Position numbers and translations under genes: made by a program
From: an uncultured Oscillospiraceae bacterium
GTDB taxonomy: Bacteria > Bacillota > Clostridia > Oscillospirales > Oscillospiraceae
Assembly: GCA_934661715.1 (NCBI GenBank)
Contig: CAKUJL010000055.1
Span: forward strand, 1-8,171
DNA: 8,171 bases
Direction of reading: 5' to 3'
Shown: piece after piece, positions 5,627 through 8,171 of the stretch
Position numbering within the stretch: position 1 is the first letter of the stretch
How the letters are laid out: every line of letters begins with the position of its first letter
The notes under the pieces: generated by a model
What the model saw: only the letters and a program-made list of their open reading frames with translations
Database searches by the model: none
Told to the model about the DNA's origin: nothing

Positions 5627-7456
5627 TTAACCTCCTATTCCCTTGTCAAGGCTTGCACCCGTGACCTTGTTCACGAGCGTGTTGCAGATGAGGATCGTGA
5701 TGATCAGAATCAGGTTGATGCCGCTGGAGAACGCGTAGAGGCCCATCTCGTCGAAGTAGTCGAGCGTGGTCGAGAGGATGAAGCCCTGCACGCACAGCAG
5801 CATGAAAAGAGACAGCTCGCGCAGGCACGTCATGAACGGCAGCAGGAAGCCCGAAATGATCGAGGACTTCTGAATGGGGATGATGATGCGCGTCATGCGC
5901 TTGACCCACGGGATATCCTGAATGATGGCGGCCTCTTCAATTTCGCCGGAGAGCTGGAGCATGGAGTTGAGCGAGCTCCTGCTGGCAAACGGGATATATT
6001 TGACCGTGCCGACGATGATAAGAAGCGTGTACGTGTTAAAGAGGTTCAGCTTTTCCGTCGAGAACAGGATGAAGAACGCGACGCCCACGGCGATCGACGG
6101 CATGAGGTAGGGAAGGAACGCAACGGAGTTTACGTAGTTTGCCCAGCGGCTGCGGCGGTTTTTGGAGACGGCGTAGCCGATCATCGTGCCGATGGTGCCG
6201 GCAAGCAGCGCACAGGCGACGGAGACGAGGATCGTTCCCTTGAACGCTCTCCAGATCGTTTCGTTATACAAGATGCCCTTCTGGCCGTACATGCCGTTTT
6301 CGGTGACGTTTTCGCTCGTGAGCCACCACTTGGTCGTGAGGTTCGAGGTATCGCCGGTGTAGAGGAACGAATAGTCGCCGGGGTTCGGCAGGAACGTCTC
6401 AAAGGCGAAGGAGATGATGGGGAAGATGCTCGTAAAGAACGTGAGGATGACGAGGATGATGGCGATGATGTACTTGCCGTACCTGCCGAGCGTGATCTTG
6501 GAAATCTGGCCGGACTTGCCGGTGACGGTGGTGTAGTTCTTGCGGCTCTTCAGAGACAGCTGGTTAAGAAGCATGATCGCCACGCCGAAGACCATCATGA
6601 TGATGGCAAGAATGCTCGCCTCGCCGGTGTACTTGGAGTTCATCGAAACGTACTTGGTAGAAAGGGTGCTGAGGCCTAAATAATGCGGCACCGGGTAAGA
6701 GCCCATGGCGCTTCCGAAGACGAGCAGGATCGTCGACAGGATCGCGGGCTTGACCATGGGAAGGGTGATCCGGAACATGGTCTTCCACTTGGGCGTGTCG
6801 AGAATGGTCGCGGCTTCTTCCAGGTTCGCGTCCATGTTGCGGAAGATGCCGCCAATTAAGATGTAAGCAAACGGCGCGTAGTGAAGGCCGAGGACCATCA
6901 GGCTCGGGAACAGGCCCTTGCACCACCACATCGGCATGTTGACGCCAAACAGGGCTGCCAGCAAGCCGTTGGACGTGCCGGTAACGGCGTTGGAATTGAA
7001 CAGGTTCTGCCACACGACGGCCAGCGTCCACTGCGGCATGATGTACGGGAAAATGAAAATGGAGCTCAGGTATTTTCTCCACGCGAGGTCGGTTCTCGTG
7101 ATCAGAAACGCGAACAGGCCGCCGTATAAAATGGAGACGATGCACGTGCCGACGGCAAGAAGGACAGTGTTGCCAAGCGGCGTCCACAGGTTCGTCTTTG
7201 CCATGCGGCTGGTGAAAAGGTCAATGTAGTTGACCGTGGTGTAGCCGGATGCCTGTCCGGTCAGGTGCGCGTCGATGGTACCGGCGTGGATTTTGAAGGT
7301 GTCCTGCACGATGGCCACGATCGGCGCGACGGTGGTAAAGGTCAGAACGATGCCCAGCAGCAGCAAAATGACGTTGTGGGGCTTGGAAAAGAAGGTTTTG
7401 ACCTTGTTGAGGGCAATGGTTCCTTTGCCGGCGCGGAGGGTTGAGGATTGGTTCAT
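5627..7456 (-). CDS. Fused two-domain ABC transporter permease
   Basis: This is an inner-membrane permease of 609 residues with two BPD-type (MetI-like) halves in one chain, as in FbpB, AfuB and ThiP. It forms the whole transmembrane channel. About twelve hydrophobic segments can be seen, six per half; the first starts near residue 29, the seventh near 328 and the last near 578. Each half has an EAA coupling loop for the ATPase: EEAATILD (213-220) and EEAAIIQD (507-514). In both, the usually conserved Gly four positions after EAA is Asp. A roughly 50-residue extracytoplasmic loop, with GDYSFLY and several Asn/Trp residues, follows segment seven. The start is supported by AGGAGG eight bases upstream. 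A fused permease with a binding protein before it and an ATPase after it matches the iron / sugar-phosphate / thiamine importer layout; sequence alone does not set the substrate. Confidence 0.92.
   Translation of the reverse strand: MNQSSTLRAGKGTIALNKVKTFFSKPHNVILLLLGIVLTFTTVAPIVAIVQDTFKIHAGTIDAHLTGQASGYTTVNYIDLFTSRMAKTNLWTPLGNTVLLAVGTCIVSILYGGLFAFLITRTDLAWRKYLSSIFIFPYIMPQWTLAVVWQNLFNSNAVTGTSNGLLAALFGVNMPMWWCKGLFPSLMVLGLHYAPFAYILIGGIFRNMDANLEEAATILDTPKWKTMFRITLPMVKPAILSTILLVFGSAMGSYPVPHYLGLSTLSTKYVSMNSKYTGEASILAIIMMVFGVAIMLLNQLSLKSRKNYTTVTGKSGQISKITLGRYGKYIIAIILVILTFFTSIFPIISFAFETFLPNPGDYSFLYTGDTSNLTTKWWLTSENVTENGMYGQKGILYNETIWRAFKGTILVSVACALLAGTIGTMIGYAVSKNRRSRWANYVNSVAFLPYLMPSIAVGVAFFILFSTEKLNLFNTYTLLIIVGTVKYIPFASRSSLNSMLQLSGEIEEAAIIQDIPWVKRMTRIIIPIQKSSIISGFLLPFMTCLRELSLFMLLCVQGFILSTTLDYFDEMGLYAFSSGINLILIITILICNTLVNKVTGASLDKGIGG
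5631..5636 (-). promoter_or_regulatory. Ribosome binding site of the ATPase, inside the permease 3' end
   Basis: AGGAGG lies in the final Ile-Gly-Gly codons of the permease, eight bases before the ATPase ATG. The two genes are four bases apart, so their translation is probably coupled. Confidence 0.85.
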
Positions 7457-7464
7457 GGCGTACT

Positions 7465-7470
7465 CCTCCT
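7465..7470 (-). promoter_or_regulatory. Ribosome binding site of the permease
   Basis: AGGAGG within AAGGAGGAG on the minus strand, eight bases before the ATG ending at 7456. It selects this start codon. Confidence 0.85.
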
Positions 7471-7520
7471 TCTTTCACGGAATTTCAGGGAAGCGGATGG
7501 ATTGCAGCAGTGTTCCCACC

Positions 7521-7625
7521 TGTAGGGGCGGACGACCCTGTCCGCCCTTCGGCAGTACGGATTCGCCGCAGATTATCGCGTTTCGGACGTGTTTTTGCCG
7601 GGCGGCTCGATCGTCCGCCCCTACG
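7521..7625. repeat. REPIN/MITE-like palindromic element with 14-bp terminal inverted repeats
   Basis: Perfect 14-base inverted repeats (GTAGGGGCGGACGA at 7522-7535, its complement at 7611-7624) bound a roughly 105-base non-coding unit. Each end also folds on itself: 7526-7533 pairs with 7540-7547 (8 bp, 6-base loop) and 7600-7605 pairs with 7615-7620 (6 bp). Two GC-rich hairpins in opposite orientation at the ends of a short unit are the hallmark of REPIN or small MITE elements. Similar GTAGGGGCG palindromes are, to my memory, common between genes in gut Clostridia. It sits between the binding-protein and permease genes, where it could also affect mRNA stability. Only one copy is visible here. 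Confidence 0.7.
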
Positions 7626-7696
7626 GGGGTGGTCAATTATCAGCGGAAGAAAAGCGCAGAATTACGGTTTTCAGGCGCGGATGTGCGGTTTTTGGA

Positions 7697-7729
7697 AAGC
7701 GCCCTTGGATGCGCGATCCAAGGGCGCTT
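7697..7729 (-). terminator. 14-bp perfect hairpin after the solute-binding-protein gene
   Basis: Arms 7697-7710 and 7716-7729 pair perfectly around a five-base GCGCG loop, 31 bases past the binding-protein stop. On the minus strand only a short T-run (CTTTCC) follows, so it is a poor full terminator. More likely it is an intercistronic stem-loop that blocks 3' decay or partly terminates, giving more binding protein than permease, as is well known for malE-malF type operons. Confidence 0.7.
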
Positions 7730-7760
7730 GGGCGTTTTGCGTTTGTTCCGGGACGGTAAA

Positions 7761-8171
7761 TCAGCCCGCGGAATACTTGGTCAGCATTTCGATCCAGCTG
7801 CCGACGGTGAAGGCAACGTCTGCGCAGTATTCCGGATCTTCCAGAACCAGCTTGCCGTTGGTGGTCCACCATTCGTAGCCGCGGTCGTTCTTGGCTGCGA
7901 ACTCAACGGTCGTGCCGTCCTCGGCCATGCCGCCGATGGAGTGATGGAAGTTGGCCTCGGTTTCCTCGGCAACCGTCGGGTTGGAGGAGTAGCCGCCCAT
8001 GTCCTTGCCCCATGCGGAGAAGCCGTCAGCGGTGCAGGTCATGTAAGCGATGAACGCGCATGCGGTCCAGGGCAGCGGGGAGTTGTCGGTGACAAAGAGG
8101 TAGTGGCAGTAGCCGTAGCCGCCGATACCCTGATAGCCGTCTTCATAAGCGGCGACCTTGATGTTGTTGAC
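7761..8171 (-). CDS. ABC transporter extracellular solute-binding protein, C-terminal part
   Basis: The open frame continues beyond the right edge, so only the last 136 residues are visible, ending at a TGA codon (7761-7763). The visible part begins VNNIKVAAYEDG and contains LFVTDNSPLPWTACAFIAYM and WGKDMGGYSSNP, then ends WIEMLTKYSAG. A run in which a mature protein lists favourable residues, then AFIAYM, then a Gly/Ser/Asn-rich loop resembles the C-terminal lobe of type-1/FbpA-like binding proteins. It should be an exported lipoprotein that captures the substrate and delivers it to the fused permease; the signal peptide lies outside the window. The call leans on position before the permease and ATPase as well as on sequence. 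The ligand cannot be read from this fragment. Confidence 0.75.
   Translation of the reverse strand, partial: VNNIKVAAYEDGYQGIGGYGYCHYLFVTDNSPLPWTACAFIAYMTCTADGFSAWGKDMGGYSSNPTVAEETEANFHHSIGGMAEDGTTVEFAAKNDRGYEWWTTNGKLVLEDPEYCADVAFTVGSWIEMLTKYSAG

Noticed and set aside
4312..5664. 450-residue plus-strand open frame opposite the ABC ATPase
   Set aside because: It is the antisense shadow of a motif-complete ATPase; long mirror frames are common in GC-rich genes and this one has no recognisable motifs.
5591..6679. 362-residue plus-strand open frame opposite the permease, rich in Asp, Arg and Glu
   Set aside because: Its charged composition is simply the complement of hydrophobic membrane codons; there is no ribosome site or family resemblance.
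7632..7645. Possible separate promoter for the permease (GATAAT / TTGACC on the minus strand)
   Set aside because: The two boxes are in the wrong order and spacing, and no matching -35 lies 16-18 bases before GATAAT.
1..8171. CRISPR array, tRNA, rRNA or transposase gene
   Set aside because: No regularly spaced direct repeats, no RNA-gene signatures and no transposase-like protein were seen on either strand.

Overview
The window is a GC-rich, densely coded bacterial segment in which every supported gene lies on the minus strand. Gene style suggests an anaerobic Clostridia-type Firmicute, probably Oscillospirales/Ruminococcaceae. The clues are strong AGGAGG ribosome sites, a PgcA-type phosphoglucomutase, an aldo/keto reductase with a two-cluster ferredoxin tail, and small GC-rich palindromic intergenic elements. 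The taxonomic placement is an inference from style, not from a marker gene.

In transcription order (right to left), the window opens inside the 3' end of a solute-binding-protein gene (7761-8171). A roughly 300-base spacer follows, holding a strong hairpin and a REPIN/MITE-like palindromic element. Next come a fused two-domain ABC permease (5627-7456) and an ABC ATPase (3988-5622) whose ribosome site lies in the last codons of the permease. Together these form a binding protein / fused permease / ATPase importer laid out like FbpABC or AfuABC. The ATPase is unusual: about 115 extra residues sit between its Q-loop and signature motif, and a second charged insertion sits in its C-terminal domain.

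A strong bidirectional-looking terminator hairpin fills the 60-base gap after the ATPase. Only about 20 bases after it starts a 776-residue fusion of a beta-phosphoglucomutase (HAD family) with a complete alpha-phosphoglucomutase/phosphomannomutase (1597-3927). The fusion would join beta-glucose-1-phosphate, glucose-6-phosphate and alpha-glucose-1-phosphate in one polypeptide. An aldo/keto reductase with a ferredoxin-like tail (418-1512) follows from its own sigma-A-like promoter; its catalytic Tyr and Lys positions both appear to be His.

The left-most 417 bases hold no credible gene but are packed with about ten hairpins and perfect palindromes.

Working model (inference): the ABC system imports a glucoside or a sugar phosphate, and the fused mutase channels the resulting glucose phosphates in either anomeric form into glycolysis or UDP-glucose/glycogen synthesis. 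The best candidates for something undescribed are the mutase fusion beside the transporter, the enlarged ATPase, and the hairpin-dense region at the left end.
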